Of a stretch of 64,000 bases of DNA, positions 54,377 through 63,639 are shown in pieces (within the stretch, counting starts at the first letter, position 1; every line of letters starts with the position of its first letter). Under the pieces are notes generated by a model. It was not told the DNA's origin. It saw nothing but the letters and a program-made list of their open reading frames with translations, and made no database searches. Made by a program: the position numbers and the translations under genes. This DNA is from Pseudomonas sp. UBA6562. Its GTDB lineage: Bacteria; Pseudomonadota; Gammaproteobacteria; Pseudomonadales; Pseudomonadaceae. Where the stretch lies: assembly GCF_002434265.1 (NCBI RefSeq), contig NZ_DJJS01000007.1, positions 142,994 through 206,993 on the forward strand, given 5' to 3'.

Positions 54377-57300
54377 ATGCAAGACAGGCAGCAGTACACG
54401 GAAGTTTTGCAGGGTTGGCGCGCCTTCGTGGAGGCGGCCGGCATCGCCAAGAGCCGTATCAAGTCCGGAGATGTGCACGAGCACCAGCACATCAGGCTGA
54501 GCAGGAACGGCTTGGAGGAAAGCGACCAAGGCTTCAGCTTCGCGCTGTCTCAAGGCCAAGCGGCTACCTTGAACAGCCGTTTCACCCACGTGGACGAACA
54601 CGGCAAGCGCCAGCCCGAACCGCTGCAACTGGGCTTTCCGCTGTTGCGTGTCATCGAAGGCCAGAAAGCCTTCTTCGTTCCATTGTTCCGCTATTCGTTG
54701 CCCGACACGTGGTGCGACGCCACGACACCGTCGTTCATCGTGCCCGTGAAACAGGGAAACGAAGTGGCGCCGAACCTGGAAGCCTTCAGGCAATACTTGA
54801 ACGTCGATATTCAAGAGCTGGGCGCCGAGCGCCACATGATGAGCATCGCCGCCGCTTGCATGGAGCAGGCCCAGGCGGATTTCGCTGCCCTGTTCGAAGC
54901 CTTTCTGCGGTGGATCAAGCAGCGTCTGAACGAGGTGAGCGAAAGCGCCGGCAAGCCTGTGGGCGCTTCACTGGAAACGGCGTTCACGGGCATCGTCTGC
55001 CCCCAGGTGAATGCCGATTTCAGTAGCCGCGAGCAGTTGAAGGACTACAGCGAACTCTTGAAAGCCGGCGAACGGCCGGTTTCGGCATTGCTCGAGCGCT
55101 ACATTTCTTACCGCTGCGACGATCGGGCGTCCAGCCCGACGTCGTCGAGGCGAACGCCTTACGGGCTGTTCGAACGCAAGTACCCGCTGGGCCGCGGGCA
55201 GACCTTGGCCTTGGCGCAGATCGCCGGCGGTGCGGCGTTGTCCGCTGTGCAAGGCGCGCCGGGCACGGGCAAGACCACACTGTTCAAGTCGCTGATCGCC
55301 AGCCAGCTGGTCGAACGGGCCTTGTGCTGTATCGAGGGCGAGGACCGCAACCTGGGCCTGGTCGTGACCTCGACCGCCAAGAAGGCCGTGGAAAACGTCA
55401 TCGACGACCTGCGTGGCGATCCCGCTTTGCAAGGGCTCAACTGGCTGTACTTCCAGGGCGGAGACAACGCGCAGGTCACGCAAGAGCTGCAACGCGTCGG
55501 GGCCTTGCTGGAGCAGCTCGACAGCCAGGCGCATGATCCGGACAAGCAGGACGCGTTGGCCGCCACGATCGTCGCGACCCGCCGCGCCATCGACACCGAA
55601 CTTGGTCGCTTTTATGCGCTGCAAGCGCAGTACCAGGCAGCCGCTACGGCCTTGGGCGGCGTGCCGGCCGAAACCTACGAGTCGCGGTTGAAGGCGCTCG
55701 GCCGTGAGGTGAGCGAGCAGTGCGCCGCGCTGGACATCAGCGTCGAGCGCGGTGCGGACATCGCACGACAGTGCACCGATGCACGCGAGCGACTCGCAGC
55801 GCGTAGAACCCGGCACGCCCAAGCCGGGCAGTGGCTGGCCACAGGCTATGGCCAACTGCCAAGCGCTCCCTTCTCCCTTGCGCTGTATGCCCAATGGTTG
55901 AGCAGCCCGTTGAGCGCAAACGTTCAGCACCATTTCGTCGAGTACCCGATCCGCGGGTTGGCGCGATTGCTGGCCACCTGGTTCGGCGGCCGATACCGCG
56001 CCGCCCGCGAGCACCTGCGCCAAGCACATGGCGAAGACTTCCGCCGGTTCGAGCTGGACGCGTCGCAGCCCGCGCAGCTTGCGGTGCTGGCGCGTAACCG
56101 CCGGGCGATGATGGCCACCGCCGGGGCCGAGCAGTGGCTGGCTGCCGCCGCCGACGTCGAAACCGATGCCGACAGGCAGAGGGCCAAGGCGTTGCAGCGG
56201 CTCGCGGCCGACGTGGCGCACCTCACCGCCGGCGTGGACCACCTGCGGCACTATAAAACCGCCAGGCACGCGCTTGTGCAGGCCTTCCCCGAAGGCGACT
56301 GGCTCGACGTCCTGCGTTTGCGCTTCATCGCCGAGCAACGCAGGCTCTTCGACTGTGCGATCGACTACTTGTGGCAGGAACTGCTCAGGCAGAAAGCCCT
56401 GGTAAGCCAGGCGCTGTCATTGTGGACCAGCCTGCTCAGCGGCAAGCAGGACAGCGGTTTCTACCGCTGGAAGGACAAACTCGACGAGTTCTATCGGCTC
56501 ATCACCCTGGCCTATCCGCTGATGGCGTCGACCTTGGTGTCGATCCACAAGCTGGCGGGCTACAAGCTGGCTGACCTCAATGGCTTCGCCCCTTACCACC
56601 TGAGCCTTGTGGACGAAGCCGGAATGATCTCGGTGGAAGCGCTGGTGCCATTACTGGCACGCAGTCAGAGGGCGGTCGTGGTAGGCGACCCCTTGCAGAT
56701 CGAACCCATCCGCTCGCTGGATAACGCGTCGGCGGAAAGGCTCAAGGCCCGCCACTTCCAAGACAACACGCGGTACGAAGCGGTCTCGCCGATGCTGGTC
56801 ACCGCCTATCACCGCGCAGCGGGCACGGCCACCGGCAGTGTCGACGAAGTGGGCGACGGCATCGTCCTGGACGAGCACCGCCGCTGCCAACCCGCCATTG
56901 CCGAGCTGTTCATGCGCATCGCCGAGTACCGCGGGGTGCAGGTGCGCACCGCAGCCCCCGACGCCAGAATCGCCGCCGCCTGCACCGGCATGGGAGGGTT
57001 CAACCTTATGTTCTATGGCGTGCCGGGGCGGCGTGGCGCGCTGCCCAATACCAACGAAGACGAAGTGGACGCCATCGGCCTGCTGCTGGACAAGCTGGAG
57101 GCGGCCGGTTACGACCTGACCCAGGACGTGGGCATCATCACGCCCTATGCCAATCAGAAGAACCTGTTGATCAAGCGCTATGGCGAGCGGCTCAAGCACC
57201 GCCAGGCCTTGAAGATCGGCTCGGTCCATCAGTTCCAGGGCGTCGGCTTCGAGGTGATCGTCTATTCGCCGGTCATCTTCCAGCGCACTGACCGCGACGC

Positions 57301-57973
57301 GTTCCAGAACGGCAAGCCGAACCTGCTCAACGTGGCCGTATCGCGGGCCAAGCAGCAGTTCATCGTGGTGGGCAACCAGCAGCGCCTGCTTGCGGCCGGC
57401 AAGTCCCTGGCGCGCATGGCCGAGCGGTGCGCCGCTTCGTTCTTCGTCGAGATGGAACATCAGAGCCCTTCCTTCGAAGGGGCCGACAGGCATGGGGTCA
57501 AGCACTATTTCGACTGTGACCATATCGCTGCCTTCGAAGCGCTCGCGGCCTCCAGCCAACGCTCGTTCACCGTGGTCGTGCCGTGGATTCGGCAAGGCTC
57601 GAGCCCCAACCACCCACCGCTGAAGATCCTGCGCGCGACCCAGCAGCGGGGCGTCGCGGTCACGGTCTATTACGGCCATGATCGCGTCGACAAGGCCGAC
57701 GCGGACGACGGCGACGCCGGGCTGATCGAGGCTTACCGTCGCTACCTGGGGGAGGCCAATGTGGTGCGGATGCCGGAAGGCACCCATGAAAAGATTCTTC
57801 TGGTCGACGACTGCGCGGCGACCGTAGGCAGTTGGAACTGGTTGTCCCACGGTTATTACCGCTACTGCGAGTCGCCCGAGTGGCAAAGCTTGGCGTTGCG
57901 CCGAGAGACCAGTGTGGAGTTGCGGGATCCCGAGATCATCGCCCGCTTGAAAGCGCGTCTCATCGCAGGGTGA
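54377..57973 (+). CDS. Candidate Mokosh type II (MkoC): COG1112 helicase-PLD nuclease fusion
   Basis: This 1198-residue protein holds an SF1 (UPF1-like) helicase split by a long helical insert. Walker A GAPGTGKTT is near residue 294, DEAG near 745 (LVDEAGMIS), the GDPLQIEPI motif near 770, HQFQGVGFEV near 950 and NVAVSRAKQQF near 985. A C-terminal phospholipase D domain has HxKx4D (HEKILLVD, near 1137) and GSWNWLS. Fusion of a COG1112 RNA helicase with PLD is the published architecture of Mokosh type II anti-phage systems. The family assignment is from memory of domain order, not alignment. An in-frame GTG seven codons upstream is an alternative start. Confidence 0.75.
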   Translation: MQDRQQYTEVLQGWRAFVEAAGIAKSRIKSGDVHEHQHIRLSRNGLEESDQGFSFALSQGQAATLNSRFTHVDEHGKRQPEPLQLGFPLLRVIEGQKAFFVPLFRYSLPDTWCDATTPSFIVPVKQGNEVAPNLEAFRQYLNVDIQELGAERHMMSIAAACMEQAQADFAALFEAFLRWIKQRLNEVSESAGKPVGASLETAFTGIVCPQVNADFSSREQLKDYSELLKAGERPVSALLERYISYRCDDRASSPTSSRRTPYGLFERKYPLGRGQTLALAQIAGGAALSAVQGAPGTGKTTLFKSLIASQLVERALCCIEGEDRNLGLVVTSTAKKAVENVIDDLRGDPALQGLNWLYFQGGDNAQVTQELQRVGALLEQLDSQAHDPDKQDALAATIVATRRAIDTELGRFYALQAQYQAAATALGGVPAETYESRLKALGREVSEQCAALDISVERGADIARQCTDARERLAARRTRHAQAGQWLATGYGQLPSAPFSLALYAQWLSSPLSANVQHHFVEYPIRGLARLLATWFGGRYRAAREHLRQAHGEDFRRFELDASQPAQLAVLARNRRAMMATAGAEQWLAAAADVETDADRQRAKALQRLAADVAHLTAGVDHLRHYKTARHALVQAFPEGDWLDVLRLRFIAEQRRLFDCAIDYLWQELLRQKALVSQALSLWTSLLSGKQDSGFYRWKDKLDEFYRLITLAYPLMASTLVSIHKLAGYKLADLNGFAPYHLSLVDEAGMISVEALVPLLARSQRAVVVGDPLQIEPIRSLDNASAERLKARHFQDNTRYEAVSPMLVTAYHRAAGTATGSVDEVGDGIVLDEHRRCQPAIAELFMRIAEYRGVQVRTAAPDARIAAACTGMGGFNLMFYGVPGRRGALPNTNEDEVDAIGLLLDKLEAAGYDLTQDVGIITPYANQKNLLIKRYGERLKHRQALKIGSVHQFQGVGFEVIVYSPVIFQRTDRDAFQNGKPNLLNVAVSRAKQQFIVVGNQQRLLAAGKSLARMAERCAASFFVEMEHQSPSFEGADRHGVKHYFDCDHIAAFEALAASSQRSFTVVVPWIRQGSSPNHPPLKILRATQQRGVAVTVYYGHDRVDKADADDGDAGLIEAYRRYLGEANVVRMPEGTHEKILLVDDCAATVGSWNWLSHGYYRYCESPEWQSLALRRETSVELRDPEIIARLKARLIAG

Positions 57974-58103
57974 AACGCGCTTTGTGGAGGTGCCGAGGCG
58001 TTACCACGCCTGGCAGTGCCGGGGGCATTCGGGGACTTTGTGGCCTTGGCTACGTTCGGGATTCGCTGCGGATCGGTAGGTGGGGTGAGCGCTATACGGC
58101 ATT

Positions 58104-58160
58104 GATGCGAATCAAATACGCAAGGTATTGGTAAACAATACACAACAAAGAATCATTCCT
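58104..58160 (+). promoter_or_regulatory. Possible Fur-type sites upstream of the TonB receptor gene
   Basis: The reading TGATGCG-A-ATCAAAT (from about 58103) resembles a 7-1-7 Fur half-site pair, and AGAATCATTCCT near 58148 is a second weak match, within an AT-rich promoter region. Iron repression would suit a siderophore receptor. Confidence 0.3.
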
Positions 58161-58237
58161 GTTTGCTATATTCCGGCCGCTTGTTCATCTGCCTTCTGGC
58201 TATTCGTATCCGGCCGTTTCGCTCAACAGGTCCATTC

Positions 58238-60493
58238 ATGCCCGTCCCACACTTTCCCCGCAAGAACACGTTGACTTCCCTCTGGCTGCCTATGGGTTTG
58301 CTCGTCGGTTTTGCCTCACCCCAGGTACTGGCGCAGACCGCACTGGAACTGCCCGCAGTCGACGGGCCGGCTGCCCAGGCCACTGACGCCCAGGCGCCCG
58401 TGTTGGAGCTGGAGGAAACGGCCGTATCTGCCAGTGCCGATGCGTCGCGCGAAGGGCTGGTGCCCGAATACGAAGGCGGGCAGGTTGCCCGTGGTGGGCG
58501 AGTCGGGATCTTGGGCAACAAGGACTACATGGAGACGCCGTTCACCTCCACGTCCTACACCAACCAGCTGATTCAGGACCAGCAGGCGCACAGTGTCGCC
58601 GACATCCTGCAGAACGATCCGTCGGTGCGCATCGCCCGTGGTTTCGGCAACTTCCAGGAACTGTACATGGTGCGCGGCTTCCCGCTGTACTCCGATGACA
58701 TCGCCTACAACGGCCTGTACGGGCTGCTGCCCCGGCAGTACGTGGCGTCGGAGTTCATCGAGCGGGTCGAGGTGTTCCGCGGGGCCAGCGCGTTTCTCAA
58801 CGGGGCGGCGCCGGGTGGCACGGGGATCGGCGGCGCGATCAACATCCTGCCCAAGCGCGCGCCGAACGCGCCGCTGACCCGGCTCACCGCCGGTGTGGAG
58901 AACCGTGGCTTCGGCACGGTGGCGGCCGATGTGGCACGGCGCTTCGGCGAGGGCGACCAGTTCGGGGTGCGGGTGAACGTCGCCAAGCGGGCAGGGGAGA
59001 CGGCCGTCGAGGATCAGGACCGCAGCTTGGACATGTTCGCGCTGGGGCTGGATTACCAGGGGGAGCGGCTGCGGTTGTCGTCGGATATTGGGCATCAGTA
59101 TCACTTCATCGATAATCCGTTGCCGAGCGTGAGGTTTGGCAACGAGGTGCCCAGCCCACCGAGCGCAGACAAGAACTTCGGTCAGTCTTGGACCTATGCA
59201 AAAGAGAAACAGACGTTTGGTACTTTCCGCGCCGAATATGACCTGACCGATGCCGTGACTACTTGGGCAGCTGTCGGCATGCGTAAAGGCGAGGAAAAGA
59301 ACGTATTGGCCAACCCGATCTATAGAGGGGCAGGCGTTATCTCGGCCAGTCGCTTCGACAACTACCGCGAAGAGACCGTGACTACCGGCGAAGTGGGTGC
59401 GCGCATGAGTTTGCAGACAGGGCCGGTGTCGCATCAGTGGGTCATATCGGGGGCGATGTTCGATACTAAGGATCGCAATGCTTTCGCCACAGGCGGGGTC
59501 TTGAGCAGCGGTCTGTACGACCCTGTCGACGTCGCGAGGCCGGAAGATCCGAAAGTTACAGGCTCCATGTCCAGCCCGCACATCACAGCGCGTACTCATA
59601 CACAAAGCTTGGCAATCGCTGATACGCTGGGGTTCTTCGATGATCAGCTACAAGTCACGCTCGGCGCTCGTCGCCAAGGGTTGGACGTCACGGGCTACGA
59701 CTACACAACCGGCGACAAGACGTCGAAATACAATCGGTATGAAACGACGCCTGTTGCCGGGGTGGTGTATCAGCTCAACGAGCAATTTTCGATATACGCC
59801 AACTACATTGAAGGTTTGACCAAAGGCGACACGGCTGGCACCACGACGACATTACCGGATGGGTCGTCGGTGCCGATCATCAATGCTGGCGAGTCGTTGG
59901 CTCCATACGTGGCTAAGCAAACCGAACTGGGCGTGAAGTACGACGGCGGTGGCCTGGGAGGGAGCGTCGCCGTTTTCGAAACACGCAAGCCGGTCGGCAT
60001 CATTGAGAATCAGGTATTCAAAGACGGTGGCGAGCAGCGCAACAGAGGCATTGAACTGTCTATGTTCGGCGAGCCTATGCAGGGCGTTCGGCTACTGGGG
60101 GGCGTGACACTGCTAGATGCCGAGCTGAGCAAAACCCAAAACGGTACGGATGATGGCAATGACGCCATCGGCGTGCCTAAAACCCAGGCCAACATTGGCG
60201 GCGAATGGGATGTGCCCGGGTTGCAGGGCGTCACGCTCACCAGCCGGGTCACCTATACCAGTCGCCAATACGTCAATACGGGCAACACGATGGAAATTCC
60301 ATCTTGGACCCGCCTGGACCTCGGCGCCCGCTACGGCTTCAAGGTCGACGACAAGGACGTGACGCTCCGCGCTCGCCTTGACAACGTCGCCGGCCGTGAC
60401 TATTGGGCATCGACCGGGGGCTACCCGGGTTCGAATTACCTGGTGCTGGGCGCCCCACGTACCTTCTCGGTCAGCGCCTCGGTCGACTTCTAA
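58238..60493 (+). CDS. TonB-dependent siderophore receptor
   Basis: This 751-residue outer-membrane receptor has a signal peptide ending VLAQ, a plug domain (DILQNDPSVRIARGFGNFQE, VEVFRGASAFLNGAAPGG) and a 22-strand barrel finishing in Phe (SVSASVDF). There is no N-terminal STN domain, so it lacks the ECF-sigma signalling extension and is a plain transporter. The start ATG 58238 begins MPVPHFPRKNTLTSLWLP; an in-frame start 25 codons upstream is less likely. The substrate is unknown. Confidence 0.92.
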   Translation: MPVPHFPRKNTLTSLWLPMGLLVGFASPQVLAQTALELPAVDGPAAQATDAQAPVLELEETAVSASADASREGLVPEYEGGQVARGGRVGILGNKDYMETPFTSTSYTNQLIQDQQAHSVADILQNDPSVRIARGFGNFQELYMVRGFPLYSDDIAYNGLYGLLPRQYVASEFIERVEVFRGASAFLNGAAPGGTGIGGAINILPKRAPNAPLTRLTAGVENRGFGTVAADVARRFGEGDQFGVRVNVAKRAGETAVEDQDRSLDMFALGLDYQGERLRLSSDIGHQYHFIDNPLPSVRFGNEVPSPPSADKNFGQSWTYAKEKQTFGTFRAEYDLTDAVTTWAAVGMRKGEEKNVLANPIYRGAGVISASRFDNYREETVTTGEVGARMSLQTGPVSHQWVISGAMFDTKDRNAFATGGVLSSGLYDPVDVARPEDPKVTGSMSSPHITARTHTQSLAIADTLGFFDDQLQVTLGARRQGLDVTGYDYTTGDKTSKYNRYETTPVAGVVYQLNEQFSIYANYIEGLTKGDTAGTTTTLPDGSSVPIINAGESLAPYVAKQTELGVKYDGGGLGGSVAVFETRKPVGIIENQVFKDGGEQRNRGIELSMFGEPMQGVRLLGGVTLLDAELSKTQNGTDDGNDAIGVPKTQANIGGEWDVPGLQGVTLTSRVTYTSRQYVNTGNTMEIPSWTRLDLGARYGFKVDDKDVTLRARLDNVAGRDYWASTGGYPGSNYLVLGAPRTFSVSASVDF

Positions 60494-60508
60494 CCCACCA
60501 TCTTACCC

Positions 60509-60529
60509 AACCCCACCTGTGGTGGGGTT
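60509..60529. terminator. Hairpin after the TonB receptor gene
   Basis: AACCCCACC pairs with GGTGGGGTT around TGT. There is no T-tract, so termination is possible but uncertain. Confidence 0.5.
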
Positions 60530-60677
60530 GATCCAACCCAGCCCCATCGCATTCACTTGTACGGCGCTTCCAAAGTTGTACAACCCGCGCGGAACGATTG
60601 CCATCGCCGCCACTCCGAACTCTATCTGCGGAGCGATACCGCCACTGCGACGCAGTGAATCAACAGGAGTTTGGGCA

Positions 60678-62276
60678 GTGTCCAACAGTGATCTTCGTGT
60701 CGACAACCGCTTCACTGCCGACGTGCTGGGGCACCCGAAAGACATCTTCTTCGCCGCCGTGGAAAGTACGCGGATGCCGATGATCGTCACCGACCCGAAT
60801 CGGGCCGACAATCCGATCATTTTCGCCAACCAGGCGTTTTTGGAAATGACCGGCTATGAAGCTGCCGAAATCATCGGGCGCAATTGCCGTTTTTTGCAGG
60901 GCGAAGACACCGATCCCGAAGTGATCAACTCGATTCGCCAAGCCGTGGAGCAACGCCACGACTTTTCCACCGAAGTGCTGAACTACAAAAAAGACGGCAG
61001 CTCGTTCTGGAATGCGCTGTTCATCTCGCCGATCTACAACGAAGCCGGCAAGCTGACCTACTTCTTCGCCTCGCAATTGGACGTCAGCCGTCGCCGCGAC
61101 GCGGAAGAGGCCTTGCGCCAATCGCAGAAGATGGAAGCGCTGGGGCAATTGACCGGTGGCATCGCCCATGACTTCAACAACCTGTTGCAGGTCATCGGTG
61201 GCTACATTTCCTTGTCCAAAGCCGTCGCCGGCAAGTCGTCACCAGATCTGGCGAAGATTCTCGGGAATCTCACTTACGCCAATGATGCGGTGGACAAGGC
61301 CAATACCCTGACCAAGCAGCTACTGGCGTTCTCGCGCAAGCAAAAACTCCAGGGACGGGTCATCAGCCTCAATCAGCTGGTCAAGGATGCGCAAGTGCTG
61401 ATGAATCGCACCCTGGGGGAAGGCATCGAGATCCAGCTCGACCTTGACCCGCACCTGGCCAACTGCCGCATCGATCCGGCGCAAGCGGAAATCGCCTTGT
61501 TGAACGTCGTGATCAATGCCCGCGATGCCATGATCGGCAGCGTCCGCCAGGAGCTCCACATCGAAACCCGCAATGTGGTCATCACCGAAGAAGTGCGGGC
61601 GGCCTACGAAGGTCTGCTACCGGGCACCTACGCCTGCGTGGCGATCACCGACACCGGCGAGGGCATGTCCGAAGAGGTGCTGGCGCGTGCCATGGATCCG
61701 TTCTTCACCACCAAAGAGGAAGGCAAGGGCACCGGCCTCGGGTTGTCCATGGTCTACGGTTTCGCCAAACAATCCCGTGGCGGCGCGCGCATCTACTCCG
61801 AACAAGGCGTCGGGACCACATTGCGGTTGTATTTCCCGTCCGATGAAAGCGACGTACAGGCCGTCGACAAACGCCAAGCCCATTTGCCCAAGCCCGGCGA
61901 TGAGCGTGTGCTGGTCGTGGAAGACCGAGACGATGTCGCGCAACTTGCCTGTACCATTCTCGAAGAGTACGGCTATGTCACTACGGTCGCGGCTGATGCG
62001 CGGCAGGCGCTGGCGCTGATTAATGACGGGCATGAATTCGATTTATTGTTCACCGACCTGATCATGCCTGGCGGCATGAACGGCGTGACCCTGGCGCGCA
62101 AGGTACAGGCGCTAAAGTCCGAGACCAAAGTGTTATTGACGACAGGCTATGCGGAGAACTCCATCGAACGCACCGATGTGGGCGGTTCGGAGTTCGAAGT
62201 CATTTCCAAACCCTATCTGCCGCATGACTTGGCGCGTAAAGTACGCCAAGTGCTGGACTCGCCGGGCGGTGTCTAA
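60678..62276 (+). CDS. LOV-domain hybrid histidine kinase (blue-light sensor)
   Basis: This 532-residue protein has an N-terminal LOV/PAS domain with the photoactive Cys70 in GRNCRFLQG, then a histidine kinase domain (phospho-acceptor His164 in GGIAHDFNNLL, ATPase boxes near DTGEGM and GKGTGLGLSM), and a C-terminal receiver with Asp460 (FTDLIMP) and the conserved Lys in ISKPYLP. This is the LOV-HK-REC layout of the P. syringae light sensor. The start is GTG 60678 behind CAGGAG; the longer reading upstream overlaps the TonB receptor and has no support. No separate response regulator lies next to it. Confidence 0.93.
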   Translation: MSNSDLRVDNRFTADVLGHPKDIFFAAVESTRMPMIVTDPNRADNPIIFANQAFLEMTGYEAAEIIGRNCRFLQGEDTDPEVINSIRQAVEQRHDFSTEVLNYKKDGSSFWNALFISPIYNEAGKLTYFFASQLDVSRRRDAEEALRQSQKMEALGQLTGGIAHDFNNLLQVIGGYISLSKAVAGKSSPDLAKILGNLTYANDAVDKANTLTKQLLAFSRKQKLQGRVISLNQLVKDAQVLMNRTLGEGIEIQLDLDPHLANCRIDPAQAEIALLNVVINARDAMIGSVRQELHIETRNVVITEEVRAAYEGLLPGTYACVAITDTGEGMSEEVLARAMDPFFTTKEEGKGTGLGLSMVYGFAKQSRGGARIYSEQGVGTTLRLYFPSDESDVQAVDKRQAHLPKPGDERVLVVEDRDDVAQLACTILEEYGYVTTVAADARQALALINDGHEFDLLFTDLIMPGGMNGVTLARKVQALKSETKVLLTTGYAENSIERTDVGGSEFEVISKPYLPHDLARKVRQVLDSPGGV

Positions 62277-62455
62277 GGGCGACTCTTTCACACCCCATAC
62301 AGCGAACAGCCTGTTTGGTCTGGAAAATGGCCGGATAGCCGTTAACCTGATCACGAATTTTCCAACGCTTCGAGCATCTACTTGCATTGACCGACCAGTG
62401 TGATATCACTGTGCTCAGATAGCTTGCTAAGTAATAACTCAGGAAAACCGTGATC

Positions 62456-62965
62456 ATGAAAACAGTCATCGCCGCTGCGGTGCTTTCTCTCTTTGCCGTC
62501 TCTGCTCAGGCGACCGAATTGTCAGGTGCTATTGGTGCCACTAGCCAAGGTGGCCTCACTGCTCGCGTAGGCGTGGGCTTCGCTTGGGACAAGTCGTGGC
62601 TGGAGTCCGACGTTGGCCGTCTGACCGGCTACTGGGACGCAGGCTACACCTATTGGGAAGCCGGCAAAGCTGCAGGCGGCACGCACTCGCTGTCGTTCGC
62701 GCCCGTGTTCGTCTACGAGTTCGGCAATGGCGACATCAAGCCTTTCATCGAGGCAGGCATCGGTGTGGCGGTGTTCTCGGGTACTTCGGCCGGCGACCAG
62801 GAATTCGGTAGCGCCTTCAACTTCGAAGACCGTATCGGTGCGGGCCTGAAGTTTGGCGACAACCAGCGCGTGGGCATCCGTGCCACGCATTATTCCAACG
62901 CCAGCATCAAACAACCCAACGACGGCATCGAATCCTACGCGCTGTTCTACAGCCATCCGATCTGA
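62456..62965 (+). CDS. pagL: Lipid A 3-O-deacylase PagL
   Basis: This 169-residue outer-membrane beta-barrel removes the 3-O-linked acyl chain from lipid A, changing LPS immunogenicity and antibiotic response. It has a signal peptide ending SAQA, and the catalytic His-Ser-Glu set is visible as HYSNASIKQPNDGIE. Size matches the family. A CAGGAAAA site precedes ATG 62456, and a terminator follows. Confidence 0.93.
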   Translation: MKTVIAAAVLSLFAVSAQATELSGAIGATSQGGLTARVGVGFAWDKSWLESDVGRLTGYWDAGYTYWEAGKAAGGTHSLSFAPVFVYEFGNGDIKPFIEAGIGVAVFSGTSAGDQEFGSAFNFEDRIGAGLKFGDNQRVGIRATHYSNASIKQPNDGIESYALFYSHPI

Positions 62966-62982
62966 TCGAACCCTACGAAACG

Positions 62983-63006
62983 AGCCCGCGCATGCGGGCT
63001 TTTTTC
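62983..63006 (+). terminator. Terminator after pagL
   Basis: AGCCCGC (62983-62989) pairs with GCGGGCT (62994-63000) around GCAT, followed by TTTTTC. Confidence 0.9.
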
Positions 63007-63111
63007 GTCGTGGGCGCAGCGCAGGGCGGCTGCATTTCGAACGCCGTGCTATTGCCCGCTTGTCCTGAGCGAGGGCACTCAGGATAAAATGCGGCCTTTC
63101 CCACGTTCGAG

Positions 63112-63486
63112 ATGGATCTTATGCGGCAAGTTCTTGCGATGACTTTTGGTGGCCTGACCCCTAGCTACTATGCGCGGCAGCTCTTCTTTGGCGTATTGTT
63201 CGCCGCGTTCTTCATCTACTTGAAGGCCAACGCGCCGAGCGGAATCAGCGCAGGCAGCATCGTCATGGCCATCGCCTGTGCCTTGCTCTATCCTTACTCG
63301 CGTTTCGTCTATGAGCGCATCATCGGCTTCATCATGGGCAACAATGTGTTCTTCGTGAACGCATTGCTGATGCTGTTCGTGAAGTTCATCACCATGTTGA
63401 TGTGCTGGTTCCTGGCGATTTTCATCGCGCCGTTGGGCTTGGCGTACCTGTATTGGTACAACAGTCGGCAACTGACCGATCGATAA
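63112..63486 (+). CDS. Small integral membrane protein, function unknown
   Basis: This 124-residue protein has three to four hydrophobic segments (QLFFGVLFAAFFIYL, SIVMAIACALLYPYS, LMLFVKFITMLMCWFLAIFI) and polar ends. No family is recognised. ATG 63121, three codons in, is an equally good start. It is followed by a terminator. Confidence 0.75.
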   Translation: MDLMRQVLAMTFGGLTPSYYARQLFFGVLFAAFFIYLKANAPSGISAGSIVMAIACALLYPYSRFVYERIIGFIMGNNVFFVNALLMLFVKFITMLMCWFLAIFIAPLGLAYLYWYNSRQLTDR

Positions 63487-63523
63487 TCACTGCGTCCGTT
63501 GCAATGCGTTAGTTGCACGGCCC

Positions 63524-63553
63524 AAGCCCCGGTCATTCATCTGCCGGGGCTTT
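63524..63553 (+). terminator. Terminator after the membrane protein gene
   Basis: AAGCCCCGG (63524-63532) pairs with CCGGGGCTT (63544-63552) across an 11-base loop; the T-tract is short. Confidence 0.65.
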
Positions 63554-63639
63554 GATCTTTACGGTACCCCGATTCACAACGACGCCTCGCGCCTCACCTT
63601 CGATACTCCCTGTCCCTGCCATACTCCGGAGACCTCGCC

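Noticed and set aside
60378..60677. 100-residue N-terminal extension of the LOV kinase
   Set aside because: It overlaps the TonB receptor gene out of frame and crosses a hairpin; the GTG at 60678 has a proper ribosome-binding site and begins just before the LOV domain.
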